Of a DNA stretch of 42,958 bases, positions 33,039 to 41,706 are shown one piece after another. The DNA is taken from assembly GCA_964429995.1 (NCBI GenBank), contig CAYSDY010000007.1, positions 1 to 42,958 on the forward strand, in the 5' to 3' direction. Each line of letters begins with the position of its first letter. Position 1 is the first letter of the stretch. The position numbers and the translations under genes were made by a program. Source of the stretch: UBA583 sp964429995. GTDB lineage: Archaea; Nanobdellota; Nanobdellia; Woesearchaeales; UBA583. The notes under the pieces were generated by a model. It was not told where the DNA came from. It made no database searches and saw only the letters and a program-made list of their open reading frames with translations.

Positions 33039-33459
33039 ATTTATTTTCTTTTTTTTTAGCAATATTATGCTTTGCATAAATATTCATAAGTATTCTAAGA
33101 TAATCCCTATTACTACAACTCAATTCATCTATCCTTTCTTTACTATCTCTACATTCAGAGCTATCAGAGTAATTTAAGCAAAATCTATCAATTTTAACTG
33201 GGCTTATTCTTGCCAATATATTCTTCTCTATAATACTTTCAATGTTTTCTGGATTCATAGTCCCTTTTTGCATAAATATTGAAATACCCATTTCTTCAAG
33301 ATGAGGTCTTAGTTTTCTACAAAAATCATAGAAACCTAATGGTTCAACATTATAAGAACCAACCATAATGCTAAGTTCATAAGAATTTAAAATTTTCCCT
33401 TTACCACAATAATCAGATATGAACGCTTTTGATATTTTTTCTTGTTTATCTAAATCCAT
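33025..33459 (-). CDS. hypothetical cytoplasmic protein
   Basis: A 144-residue protein with several cysteines (DYCGKGK, FCLNYSDSSECRDSK, LSCSNRD) and a central FYDFCRKLRPHLEEMG helix. I start it at ATG 33459 (MDLDKQEK); the frame is open to 33498, but the extra residues are hydrophobic AT-rich translation overlying the likely promoter. The family is not recognised. It lies just downstream of the eS8/eL15 pair on the same strand. Confidence 0.55.
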   Translation of the reverse strand: MDLDKQEKISKAFISDYCGKGKILNSYELSIMVGSYNVEPLGFYDFCRKLRPHLEEMGISIFMQKGTMNPENIESIIEKNILARISPVKIDRFCLNYSDSSECRDSKERIDELSCSNRDYLRILMNIYAKHNIAKKKENKFTLQ

Positions 33460-33501
33460 AAGAACATAAAATAAAGTAATATTAATAAAATTTATCAAAA
33501 A

Positions 33502-33873
33502 TTAGATTAAAACCCCAAACAAAGATCCACTCTGTCCAGGTCTTGATGTAATTCTTACGCTACCTTTTTCTGTTTTTACAACTGCTCCTTTAGTAATTAT
33601 ACTTCTTCTTGTGTAATGAATGTTTGCAGGATTATTTTCAACAGTTATTATATTTAGTTTTTCTACTTTGCCATCAATATTTACAGATACAGATTCGCTT
33701 CTTAAAAGTTGTTTTTTAATATTGTTTCCTCTTACTCTTTTAACTTTTAGCTTATTTTTTCCTATCTGTGTAAGCGATGGTATTCCTGCCATATCACATG
33801 CTCTTTTCTTTCTTAAGTCTGAGTATTTTCTTCCTGAAACACTTCTTTTTGATTTGAACTGACTTCTTGCCAT
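33502..33873 (-). CDS. rps8e: ribosomal protein eS8
   Basis: A 123-residue small-subunit protein found only in archaea and eukaryotes. Matching features are the basic start ARSQFKSKRSVSGRKYSDLR, RGNNIKKQLLRSESVSV, NPANIHYTRRSIITKGAVV and the Gly-rich end VRITSRPGQSGSLFGVL. The length is normal for archaea. It starts 1 nt after the eL15 stop, so the two form an operon. Confidence 0.95.
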   Translation of the reverse strand: MARSQFKSKRSVSGRKYSDLRKKRACDMAGIPSLTQIGKNKLKVKRVRGNNIKKQLLRSESVSVNIDGKVEKLNIITVENNPANIHYTRRSIITKGAVVKTEKGSVRITSRPGQSGSLFGVLI

Positions 33874-33874
33874 T

Positions 33875-34453
33875 TTATCTTAGTCTTCCTCCATTTGCAT
33901 TTACAGAAGGTCTTGCTTTTTCAGCACCTATACCTTTGTTTCTTAATCCTCTTGATCTTTTACCTGCTGATGTAAGTCCTCTAAATACTCTTCTTGTATG
34001 TTTTGAAGATACAAGCCAATTAATTTTTTTATCACTTAGTATCTGTGGATGATATACATCAACCATTATAATTTCAAACCAATAGTATCTTTCATCCTGA
34101 CCTACCCAATAAGAGTTAAGAACTTCAAGATTTGTAAACTTTTTTTGTGCTCTTTCTTCTGCTATCCATCTATAACTCTTAGATTCTTCGATTCTTGTAG
34201 ATTTGTTTCCTCCATCTCTACCTTTCATTATTCTTGGATTTTTCGAGCCACCTCTTTTAACTCTTACTCTTGCCATAACAAAGCCCTGTTTAGCTCTATA
34301 ACCTAAACTTCTTGCTCTATCGATTCTTGTTGGATGTTCAAGCCTTACAACAGAGTTTTCACGTCTCCATGCAAATAACATTTCCTTGTAAGCATCGCCA
34401 AGATTCTTTCTTGGTTGCTTCCATGCTTCTTTTAAATATTTTAAATATCCCAT
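33875..34453 (-). CDS. rpl15e: ribosomal protein eL15
   Basis: A 192-residue large-subunit protein of archaea and eukaryotes. Recognisable parts are the start MGYLKYLKEAWKQP, RLEHPTRIDRARSLGYRAK, RVRVKRGGSKNPR, NLEVLNSYWVGQDERYYWFE, and the C-terminal KRSRGLRNKGIGAEKARPS. The length is typical. It is the first gene of a two-gene operon with eS8. Confidence 0.96.
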   Translation of the reverse strand: MGYLKYLKEAWKQPRKNLGDAYKEMLFAWRRENSVVRLEHPTRIDRARSLGYRAKQGFVMARVRVKRGGSKNPRIMKGRDGGNKSTRIEESKSYRWIAEERAQKKFTNLEVLNSYWVGQDERYYWFEIIMVDVYHPQILSDKKINWLVSSKHTRRVFRGLTSAGKRSRGLRNKGIGAEKARPSVNANGGRLR

Positions 34454-34599
34454 TTTAACAAAGTTTCTTTCGAAACGTTTAAAGACAATTAAATAATAAA
34501 AATCCCGCTCATGTTAAAGCAATCATCGCCGAACAATTTATTTAATTAATAATTAGTAACATTGTTTTATTTAAAAAGCTTAAGGAAAATTTTCCATAA

Positions 34600-35154
34600 T
34601 TAAAAAGTAATTTCAACAAGTTTTTGACGATTTAAGGGATTTTTTCCAATGTAAGCATTTTTTGAAACAGCTTTTCTTATGTAATTCATGTCTATTACTG
34701 TGTTTCCATTAGTTTCAATCCATGCATGTCCACCTTCATTTGGAATGATTCCGTTAGCAACATAAGAATTTATTCCATAACATGTTAAAACTATATGTCC
34801 AAAACAAGATAACTCTCTACATACAGCTGCTCTTTCTGCTAAAGTATCTGATAAGGTTCCACCAGCTTTGAGTATCTCACACCTTTTATCCCCATAATGA
34901 TTAATATCTGGATCTTCAAAGACTCTAGACAAATCGATAACTTTTTGATATAGTTGTTTTCTAGAATTTGAATTATTAAGTTCAGGATCAAACCAAACTT
35001 CATCATCCTTAATTCTTGCAGGCAGTATTCCATTATCAAGAGCTATTTTGCCTATAAAATTTTCTAAGTAAGTATTCATTCTCTTATCCAAAATAACAGG
35101 CAAAACCTGCTTATTTCTTGTAACATAATCACTTATCTTTTTTATTAAAACCAC
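34600..35154 (-). CDS. transglutaminase-like cysteine-protease-fold protein
   Basis: A 184-residue cytoplasmic protein with the transglutaminase-like catalytic order: Cys in RAAVCRELSCFGHIVL (about residue 112), His in EGGHAWIETNG (about 143) and Asp in TVIDMNYI (about 154). An N-terminal helical region precedes it. Such domains act as proteases or transferases; the substrate is unknown. A TATA box near 35176-35186 lies about 27 nt before the ATG at 35154, supporting this start. No partner gene is adjacent. Confidence 0.75.
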   Translation of the reverse strand: MVLIKKISDYVTRNKQVLPVILDKRMNTYLENFIGKIALDNGILPARIKDDEVWFDPELNNSNSRKQLYQKVIDLSRVFEDPDINHYGDKRCEILKAGGTLSDTLAERAAVCRELSCFGHIVLTCYGINSYVANGIIPNEGGHAWIETNGNTVIDMNYIRKAVSKNAYIGKNPLNRQKLVEITF

Positions 35155-35463
35155 TGCTACTATAAAGTGATTATTATTTATAAATATTTGTATAAAAGGG
35201 GGAATATATTAAATTACAGGCTAAAATATAGATAAAGATTTTTAACTACAAACATTAATATGCAGATTTTTATTTTACCCCAATCTTTAAAAATACTAGT
35301 TTATTCCTAATAAGTATTACTATGCAGATATTTTTAAGAAAACTCTGCAAAGTAATCCTGTAAAGGCAATGGCTATTAAAAATATACACATATAGCAATC
35401 TTGCTTTAGATGTATCCAACCTGTACAGGCAATTACAGCAAAAGAGTAGTAATAAAATAAAAA
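35155..35463. promoter_or_regulatory. 309-bp intergenic region upstream of the L3 operon
   Basis: This holds the promoter of the transglutaminase-like gene (minus strand, near 35180) and presumably that of the ribosomal operon. CCTGTAAAGGCAAT (35357-35370) and CCTGTACAGGCAAT (35420-35433) are near-identical direct repeats 63 nt apart. The second contains the perfect palindrome CCTGTACAGG. A TATA-like TTAAAAATA lies between them near 35376, about 85 nt before the L3 ATG, which would put the second repeat in the mRNA leader. No convincing gene is present. Confidence 0.45.
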
Positions 35464-36462
35464 ATGGGAAGTTCCAGTACAAGAAAAAGAGGAAGTAAAC
35501 AGTTTTGGCCAAGAGTCAGAGCTAAAAAAATAACTCCAGTAGTAAATAACTGGGTTGTTAAGAATCCTCCAAAAGAAGCGAATTTTTTAGGTTTTCCAGT
35601 ATATAAAGTTGGAATGACAAATGTAAGTCTTATCGATAATTTTTCACACACACTAAACAAAGGAAAAGAGATAAGTACTGCAGTTACAATTTTAGAATGC
35701 CCAAGCGTTAAGATTTTATCATTAAGAATGATAGGTTATGACGAATATGGTAACAGACAGGTTCTAAAAGAAGTTTCAGCAAAATTAAAAGATAAAAATT
35801 TATCAAGAAAGATAGATATTGCAAAAAAGAATATAGCAATGCCATCTTTGGAAGATTTAAAAAAATTTGCAAAAGAGAATGAAGTTTTAGAGCTAAGAGT
35901 TAAGGTTGTAACTAATCCATCCTTAACTACAATAGGGAAAAAAAGACCTGATATTTTAGAACTTGGTGTTTCTGGGAATATTGAAGATGCTTTAAATTTT
36001 TCATATTCTAAAATTGGGGCTGAGGTAAAAGCATCCCAAGTTCTCTCAAGTGGAGAATTGGTGGATTCTCACGCAGTAACAACAGGTAAGGGTTTTCAGG
36101 GAGCAGTTAAAAGATTTGGTGTAAAACTAACATCACACAAATCTGAGAAAAAAAGAAGACATGCAGGAAATGTTGGTGCATGGACACCTACAAGAGTTAC
36201 ACACACAATTCCTCTTGCAGGTCAGCATGGTTTCCATGAAAGGACAGAATGGAACAAATGGATACTTAAAATTTCAGATAAAATCGATGAAATCAACAAT
36301 AGTTCAGGATTTAGAGGTTATGGAATAGTTAAGAACGAATATATGCTTGTTAAAGGTAGTGTTGCAGGACCTAAAAAAAGGTTATTAACATTAGTTAAAG
36401 CAACAAGACCAAATAAGAGATATCCAAAAGTTGCTCCTGAAATAACATACATAAACAGGTAA
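35464..36462 (+). CDS. rpl3: ribosomal protein uL3
   Basis: A 332-residue large-subunit protein of archaeal length. Signatures are the start GSSSTRKRGSKQFWPR, FLGFPVYKVGMTNV, and the family core VTTGKGFQGAVKRFGVKL followed by KRRHAGNVGAWTP and the PLAGQHGFHERTEWNKW stretch. It is the first gene of the S10-type operon in this window; uL4 follows within 7 nt. Confidence 0.97.
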   Translation: MGSSSTRKRGSKQFWPRVRAKKITPVVNNWVVKNPPKEANFLGFPVYKVGMTNVSLIDNFSHTLNKGKEISTAVTILECPSVKILSLRMIGYDEYGNRQVLKEVSAKLKDKNLSRKIDIAKKNIAMPSLEDLKKFAKENEVLELRVKVVTNPSLTTIGKKRPDILELGVSGNIEDALNFSYSKIGAEVKASQVLSSGELVDSHAVTTGKGFQGAVKRFGVKLTSHKSEKKRRHAGNVGAWTPTRVTHTIPLAGQHGFHERTEWNKWILKISDKIDEINNSSGFRGYGIVKNEYMLVKGSVAGPKKRLLTLVKATRPNKRYPKVAPEITYINR

Positions 36463-36468
36463 TTGAAA

Positions 36469-37266
36469 ATGAAGATAGATATTATTGACAAAACCGGAAA
36501 AAAAGTAGCTGATTACGATTTAAAATTATCATCAGATATAAGAGAAGATATTTTTAAAAAGGCAGTTATGGCAGAATCAAGTTTATTCAGGCAACCTTAT
36601 GGAGCATCTGTTTCTGCTGGTAGAAGACATTCAATAAATGTAAGTAAAAGAAGGCAGACATTTAGAACAACATATGGTAAAGGTGTTTCAAGAACTCCAA
36701 GAAAAACAATGTGGAGAAGAGGAATGCAGGTAAGGTTTGTAGGAGCATTTTCACCAAACACAGTAGGTGGTAGAAGAGCTCATCCACCAAAAGCATGTAA
36801 AATAATCCAAAAGAACATAAACAATAAGGAATGGTTAAAAGCATTACAGATTGGATTACTAGCATCTGTTAATAAATCAATTGTTCTTAAAAATGGACAA
36901 AGAGTTCCAGAAAAATATCCGTTTATATTAAATGATGATGTGGAAACAATCGATAGAACAAAAGATTTCAGAGCATTCTTAAACTCAATTGGCTTTGAAT
37001 CAGAGATTGAAAGATTATCAAAGAAGGTTGTAAGGGCAGGAAAAGGAACAATGAGGAACAGAACATACAAACAGAAAAGAGGTCCTTTAGTAGTTGTTTC
37101 TTCTTACGATTCTCCTTTGCTTAAATCTTCAAAAAACATACAGGGATTTGAAGTAATAACTCCTGATCTTTTAATGGTTAGAGATTTTGCAATGAGTAGT
37201 AAAGCAGGAAGAGCTGTATTATTTACCCAAAAAGCAATTAAAGAATTTGAGGAGGGTTTAAAGTAA
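36469..37266 (+). CDS. rpl4: ribosomal protein uL4
   Basis: A 265-residue large-subunit protein. Signatures are RQPYGASVSAGRRHSINVSK, GVSRTPRKTMWRRG, FVGAFSPNTVGGRRAHPPK, and the archaeal C-terminus GPLVVVSSYDSPLLKSSKN. A TTG directly abutting the uL3 stop (36463) is in frame, but the ATG at 36469 matches the start pattern of the other operon genes. uL23 starts 1 nt after its stop. Confidence 0.96.
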   Translation: MKIDIIDKTGKKVADYDLKLSSDIREDIFKKAVMAESSLFRQPYGASVSAGRRHSINVSKRRQTFRTTYGKGVSRTPRKTMWRRGMQVRFVGAFSPNTVGGRRAHPPKACKIIQKNINNKEWLKALQIGLLASVNKSIVLKNGQRVPEKYPFILNDDVETIDRTKDFRAFLNSIGFESEIERLSKKVVRAGKGTMRNRTYKQKRGPLVVVSSYDSPLLKSSKNIQGFEVITPDLLMVRDFAMSSKAGRAVLFTQKAIKEFEEGLK

Positions 37267-37267
37267 A

Positions 37268-37585
37268 ATGGCAGAAAATAAATCATCAACATCTCTTGAA
37301 GAATCATTTAAAAAAGAATTGTCAGCTCAGTTCTACGATGTGATCAAAAGAACAATTATGTCTGAAAAGGCGACAAGATTGGCAGAATTTGAAAACAAAT
37401 TAGTTTTTGAAGTTCACCAAAATGCAACAAGGCCAATGATAAAACTTTTAATAGAAAATGAATTTGGCAAAAAAGTAAAACACATAAATATATTAAAGAA
37501 TATAAAGGGAGGAAAAAATGCCATAGTTACTTTCAAAGACCAAGGAGTAGCTTCTGATTTATCTTCAGAATTAGGTATGATTTAA
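37268..37585 (+). CDS. rpl23: ribosomal protein uL23
   Basis: A 105-residue large-subunit protein at the polypeptide exit tunnel. The core is VIKRTIMSEKATRLAEFENK, LVFEVHQNATRPMIKLLIE and FGKKVKHINILKN. An N-terminal extension of about 22 Ser/Glu/Lys-rich residues precedes the usual archaeal start (typical length about 86). It is tightly spaced in the operon, 1 nt after uL4. Confidence 0.93.
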   Translation: MAENKSSTSLEESFKKELSAQFYDVIKRTIMSEKATRLAEFENKLVFEVHQNATRPMIKLLIENEFGKKVKHINILKNIKGGKNAIVTFKDQGVASDLSSELGMI

Positions 37586-37586
37586 A

Positions 37587-38318
37587 ATGGGAAAGAGAAT
37601 TATTCAACAAAGAAGAGGAAGAGGAACATCAACATATAGATCTCATAGTTTTAGGTTTGCAGGAAAACTTTCCTACAATACATATAACAAAGATGCTGTA
37701 ATGGTTGGTGAAGTCTTAGAAATTATTCATTCAAAAGGACATTCTGCACCATTATTAAAAGTACGTTATCAGGATGGGAAAGAGGCATTAATCCCTTCAT
37801 TTGAAGGTGCATATGTGGGAAAAACAATAGAAGTAAATCAAAAAAATGATTTAGGTTCAGAACAAGTAGAAGTTGGAAACTCATATCTTCTAAAAAACAT
37901 CCCAGAAGGTACACAGATATATAACATAGAACTTACACCAGGAGATTCTGGAAAATTAGTAAAATCAGGTGGGAGTTTTGCAACAGTAGTAACTCACCTT
38001 AAAGGATTTGTTAAAGTACTATTACCATCAAAAAAAGAAAAACTGATAAATGAGAAGTGTAGAGCATTTGTTGGAGTCATTGGTGGTTCAGGTAGAGTTG
38101 AGAAACCTTTCATTAAAGCAGGATTAAAAGTAATGGAAAAAGCAAAGAAGAACAAGCTTTACCCAGTAGTGTCAGGAACAGCAATGAGTGCTGTAGATCA
38201 TCCATTCGGAGGAACACGTTCATTAAGAAAAGGAAGACCTACAATTGCTCCTCATAATGCACCACCTGGTAGAAAAGTTGGAATGTTAAGACCAAAGCAT
38301 ACAGGTAGAAACAAGTAA
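37587..38318 (+). CDS. rpl2: ribosomal protein uL2
   Basis: A 243-residue large-subunit protein near the peptidyl-transferase centre. Signatures are GKRIIQQRRGRGTSTYRS, IHSKGHSAPLLKVRYQDG, the C-terminal MSAVDHPFGGTRSLRKGRP and PPGRKVGMLRPKHTGR. The length is normal. It is separated from uL23 and uS19 by single nucleotides. Confidence 0.97.
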   Translation: MGKRIIQQRRGRGTSTYRSHSFRFAGKLSYNTYNKDAVMVGEVLEIIHSKGHSAPLLKVRYQDGKEALIPSFEGAYVGKTIEVNQKNDLGSEQVEVGNSYLLKNIPEGTQIYNIELTPGDSGKLVKSGGSFATVVTHLKGFVKVLLPSKKEKLINEKCRAFVGVIGGSGRVEKPFIKAGLKVMEKAKKNKLYPVVSGTAMSAVDHPFGGTRSLRKGRPTIAPHNAPPGRKVGMLRPKHTGRNK

Positions 38319-38319
38319 A

Positions 38320-38691
38320 ATGGTAGAAGAAAAAACATACAAATACAGAGGAAAGACATTAGAAGAGTTGCAGAATATGTCATTGGAAGAATTTGCACTA
38401 CTTCTACCTTCTTCCCTTAGAAGAAAATTAAAAAGAGGTTTTACAGAAGAAGAAAATATCTTTCTTAAAAATCTAAGAAGTGGTGTTAAAAAACTAAAAA
38501 CACACTGCAGAGATCTTTTGGTATTACCAGAAATGGTTGGTAAAAAGATATCAATATATAATGGAAAAGAATTTGTTGAGATTTTGATTTTAGAAGAAAT
38601 GATTGGTCTAAGATTTGGAGAATTGACACCAACACGTAAAATAGCAAAACATTCAGGTACTGCTACAAAGAAAGCGGTTGTTAAAAAGTAA
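38320..38691 (+). CDS. rps19: ribosomal protein uS19
   Basis: A 123-residue small-subunit protein. The archaeal features are TYKYRGKTLEELQNMSLEEF, ALLPSSLRRKLKRG, KTHCRDLLVLPEMVGKKISI and the C-terminal IGLRFGELTPTRKIAKHSG. It is slightly shorter than most archaeal uS19 (about 133-140) because of a short tail. It lies in the operon between uL2 and uL22. Confidence 0.95.
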   Translation: MVEEKTYKYRGKTLEELQNMSLEEFALLLPSSLRRKLKRGFTEEENIFLKNLRSGVKKLKTHCRDLLVLPEMVGKKISIYNGKEFVEILILEEMIGLRFGELTPTRKIAKHSGTATKKAVVKK

Positions 38692-38693
38692 AA

Positions 38694-39134
38694 ATGGTAT
38701 ACAAATATTCATATCAAGGATACGATAATCAGACAATGGCAAGAGCATCCTCGCAAAATGTTGCAATATCACTAAAAAAATCTGTAGAAGTTGCAAAATC
38801 AATAAAAGGAAAGAAGGTTAACGATGCTATTGATTATCTTGAAAAAGTTTCAGAAAAAACTGTTGCTGTTCCATATACAAGGTATGTTGCAGAGATGGCA
38901 CATAGAAAAGGGAAAGGAATTTCAACAGGAGGTTATCCTTTAAAGGCAGTTGCTGAGTTTTTAAGGCTTATTAAATCTGCTCAAAAAAATGCTTCTGAAA
39001 AGGAAATGTCAGAAGATTTAGTAATCATATCAGCATCAGTAAGAAAAGGAACAAACAGATATCATTATGGTAGATATTCTGGAAGAAAAATGAAATCAAC
39101 AAATGTTGAAATTATAGTAGGTGCTAAAAAATGA
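38694..39134 (+). CDS. rpl22: ribosomal protein uL22
   Basis: A 146-residue large-subunit protein. Signatures are MARASSQNVAISLKKSVEV, VPYTRYVAEMAHRKGKG, GGYPLKAVAEFLRLIKSAQK and the end GRKMKSTNVEIIVG. Its stop overlaps the uS3 start by 4 nt (ATGA), so translation is coupled. Confidence 0.95.
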   Translation: MVYKYSYQGYDNQTMARASSQNVAISLKKSVEVAKSIKGKKVNDAIDYLEKVSEKTVAVPYTRYVAEMAHRKGKGISTGGYPLKAVAEFLRLIKSAQKNASEKEMSEDLVIISASVRKGTNRYHYGRYSGRKMKSTNVEIIVGAKK

Positions 39135-39850
39135 TAGAAAGAGATATCGTAAAGGATAAATTCTTAGAATTTAGAGTCTCAGAATATGTTTCAAGAACAT
39201 TAAAAGATGTACCTATCAAATGCCTAAAACTTGAAAAAAATCCTATGGGAGAAAGAGTTACAATTTACACATCAACTCCAGGTCTTATAATTGGTAGAGA
39301 AGGATCAAACATTAAAAGATTAACAGAAACATTAAAAAAAGAGTTCAAGTTTGAAAATCCTCAGATAAAAATAGGTGATGTTGATAATATGTATCTTTCT
39401 GCATCAATTGTTGCAAAAAGGATTGCAAACGATCTTGCAACATATGGACAGCAGAAATTTAAACTTACAGCATTTAAAGTTATACAATCAATAATGAATT
39501 CTGGTGCTATGGGAGTTGAGATAAAGATTTCTGGAAAAATTCCATCAGCAAGAGCTAAAACATGGTTATTTACAAAAGGTTACTTAAAAAAAACAGGTTA
39601 TGTTAGTGATTTTCTTGTTGATCATGCAATAGATACAGTAACACTTAAAACAGGTGTTGTAGGTATAAAAGTATCAATAATGCTTCCAGGAACACCATTG
39701 CCAGATAAGATAGAATATCTTGACAGTGTAATTTCATCAAAGTTACAAGAAAATATAAACAACACAAAAGATTCAAAAAATAAAAACAGAGATAATCTTA
39801 AAGAATTTGATGAAGATGAAGATGTTTTAAATGAGGAAGTTGAAGAATGA
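39131..39850 (+). CDS. rps3: ribosomal protein uS3
   Basis: A 239-residue small-subunit protein. A KH domain with the conserved GxxG loop lies at about residues 50-65 (PGLIIGREGSNIKRLTE), followed by the C-terminal domain MGVEIKISGKIPSARAKTW and GVVGIKVSIMLPGTPLPD. The last 35 residues form an acidic, Asn/Lys/Glu-rich tail that is probably disordered. It overlaps uL22 and uL29 by 4 nt each. Confidence 0.96.
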   Translation: MIERDIVKDKFLEFRVSEYVSRTLKDVPIKCLKLEKNPMGERVTIYTSTPGLIIGREGSNIKRLTETLKKEFKFENPQIKIGDVDNMYLSASIVAKRIANDLATYGQQKFKLTAFKVIQSIMNSGAMGVEIKISGKIPSARAKTWLFTKGYLKKTGYVSDFLVDHAIDTVTLKTGVVGIKVSIMLPGTPLPDKIEYLDSVISSKLQENINNTKDSKNKNRDNLKEFDEDEDVLNEEVEE

Positions 39851-40038
39851 AAAAAAAAGATTTGATGTCTAAGAAAGAAGCGGATCTTGAAAAACATCTA
39901 GCTTTAATGAAAAAAGAATTATTCAGTTTAAGATCAGCCTCGCTGGCTGGAGAAGATAGTCTTAAAAAAAAAGCAAGAGTAAAGGCTGTCAGAAAAGATA
40001 TAGCACGAATCTATACAAGATTAAATAATAATAGTTAA
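39847..40038 (+). CDS. rpl29: ribosomal protein uL29
   Basis: A 63-residue two-helix large-subunit protein: DLMSKKEADLEKHLALMKKE, LFSLRSASLAG and the end KAVRKDIARIYTRLNN. Normal length. Its ATG overlaps the uS3 stop by 4 nt, and eIF1 follows after 2 nt. Confidence 0.93.
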   Translation: MKKKDLMSKKEADLEKHLALMKKELFSLRSASLAGEDSLKKKARVKAVRKDIARIYTRLNNNS

Positions 40039-40040
40039 AT

Positions 40041-40361
40041 ATGTTAAACGATACATGTCCGGTTTGTGGATTACCAAAAGACCTTTGCGTTTGTAGTGAT
40101 GTAGAAAAAAGCGTTTCGGTAATTGACATAAAAATAGAAAAAAGAAAATATGGTAAGCTTTGGGCTATAATAACAGGTGTTGACGATAATCCGTCAGAAT
40201 TAAAACAAGTATTAAAGCACATAAAAACCAAACTTGCCTGTGGTGGTACCATTAAGGGTAAAACCATAGAGATTCTTTATGGAAAGCAGGATAGAAACAA
40301 GGAACTTATAAGTGCCTTGGTAGATATGGGTTTTAACAGAGATGCTATACATATTTCATAA
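40041..40361 (+). CDS. translation initiation factor eIF1/SUI1 family
   Basis: A 106-residue SUI1-domain factor that monitors start-codon selection on the small ribosomal subunit. The N-terminus has a zinc-binding-like CPVCGLPKDLCVC (CxxC...CxC). The SUI1 fold follows: RKYGKLWAIITGVD, LKHIKTKLACGGTIKG and TIEILYGKQDRNKELISALV. It is the last gene of the ribosomal operon here. In many archaea RNase P subunit Rpp29, uS17, uL14 and the spc genes follow, but here they do not. Confidence 0.92.
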   Translation: MLNDTCPVCGLPKDLCVCSDVEKSVSVIDIKIEKRKYGKLWAIITGVDDNPSELKQVLKHIKTKLACGGTIKGKTIEILYGKQDRNKELISALVDMGFNRDAIHIS

Positions 40362-40400
40362 TTTTTTTTTAATTCTCATTAGTTTTTTATTTAAGCACAG
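40362..40400 (+). terminator. T-rich terminator after eIF1
   Basis: Runs of T (eight in a row at about 40363-40371, then six at about 40383) directly follow the eIF1 stop, as archaeal intrinsic termination does not need a hairpin. It would end the ribosomal transcript before the glycosyltransferase promoter (TATA-like ATATATATAAAC near 40436-40446). Confidence 0.5.
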
Positions 40401-40468
40401 ATGTTTAAATTGTCTATATTTTACATCTTGTCCAAATATATATAAACAAGCAATTATCTATAAAGCAT

Positions 40469-41596
40469 ATGAAAATACTGTTTTGCTTAGATTTTTATTA
40501 TCCTCATGTAGGAGGTGTAGAGGTGCTTTTTAAGAATCTGTGTGAGAATCTTGTAAAAGAAGGCTACGAAATAACCATTTTAACACAAAAAACTGATAAA
40601 TATTCATTACACAAAGAAAACATAAATGGTGTAAAGATAGAAAGAATAAATACATTTAATAGATATTTTTTTACATTTTTATCATTGCCAAGACTATACT
40701 CTCTTGCAAAAGATTGTGATTTAATACATACATCAACCTTTGCATCAGCACTTCCATCCTATATTATTTCAAAATTAAGGAAAAAAAAAATGATACTTAC
40801 AGTCCATGAAGTATGGATAGGAAAGTGGAATCAGGTATCAAACAATTCAAAAATATCTAACTGGATAAACGATAAGATAGAAAGAATAATATATTTTTTT
40901 AATTACAAAAACTATATAACAGTATCCTGTGCAACTAGTAATGCTCTTATTGATGCAGGGATCAATAAAGAGCAAATTACAACTATTTACAACGGTGTTG
41001 ATTACGATTTATGGGATAAAAATAAATACGACAGATCTAAAAGAAAAATACATAAAATAAAAAAAACAGATCATCTTTTTTTCTTTTCAGGTAGACCGGG
41101 TCGTTCAAAAGGTTTATCTGTTTTGATATCAGCCTTTGCAAAACTTGCAAAGGAAAATAAGAATGTAAAGCTTTTTGCTATAGTATCATCAAAAAACACA
41201 TATAAAAAAGAATATGATGCATTAATAAGACAGATCTATGAATTAAATGTTAATGATCGTGTATACATACATGATCCAGTAAAATACAAAGAACTTCCAT
41301 GGTATTTTATGATGGCAGATACAGTAGTGGTCCCATCATTGTCAGAAGGCTTTGGTTTTGTTGCAGCAGAAGCCCATGCACTAGACTTACCCATTATTGC
41401 AACATCAAATGCATCATTACCAGAAGTTGTAGGTGGGAAACACATCTTTGTATCAGCTAATTCAGTAGATGAATTATATTGTGCAATGTTACGTTCAACA
41501 ACTAATGATTATGATAAAAGCAAAAAGAAAATACATACCTATGAAAAAAACATAAAAGAACATATAAAATATTACAAAAAAATTATGAATTCTTAA
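40469..41596 (+). CDS. GT4-family glycosyltransferase
   Basis: A 375-residue retaining glycosyltransferase with two Rossmann-like halves (GT-B). The N-terminal acceptor half has DFYYPHVGGVEVLFKNL, a Gly-rich loop typical of the family. The C-terminal donor half has FFSGRPGRSKGLSVLISAF and the EGFGFVAAEAHALDLPIIA motif with the conserved Glu pair, followed by SNASLPEVVGG. It probably builds surface glycans or glycolipids with a nucleotide-sugar donor at the inner membrane face. It has its own TATA box and converges on another GT4 gene. Confidence 0.9.
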   Translation: MKILFCLDFYYPHVGGVEVLFKNLCENLVKEGYEITILTQKTDKYSLHKENINGVKIERINTFNRYFFTFLSLPRLYSLAKDCDLIHTSTFASALPSYIISKLRKKKMILTVHEVWIGKWNQVSNNSKISNWINDKIERIIYFFNYKNYITVSCATSNALIDAGINKEQITTIYNGVDYDLWDKNKYDRSKRKIHKIKKTDHLFFFSGRPGRSKGLSVLISAFAKLAKENKNVKLFAIVSSKNTYKKEYDALIRQIYELNVNDRVYIHDPVKYKELPWYFMMADTVVVPSLSEGFGFVAAEAHALDLPIIATSNASLPEVVGGKHIFVSANSVDELYCAMLRSTTNDYDKSKKKIHTYEKNIKEHIKYYKKIMNS

Positions 41597-41706
41597 GAAA
41601 TTAGATAGAGTTTTACAACTCCCCTATATTTTTTAGGTCTTACAACGCCAACTCCTAAAGAAGCTTAAAAAAAACTGAAATTTTTTAAAATTCTCTATAT
41701 TTTAGG
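41597..41706. terminator. convergent terminator region between two glycosyltransferase genes
   Basis: The 110-nt gap contains T-runs on both strands and two similar words, CTATATTTTTTAGG (about 41623) and CTATATTTTAGG (about 41694). It probably terminates both convergent genes. Confidence 0.4.

Noticed and set aside
36662..37070. Minus-strand open frames across the ribosomal protein genes.
   Set aside because: They are antisense shadows of strongly conserved ribosomal proteins, with no recognisable motifs.
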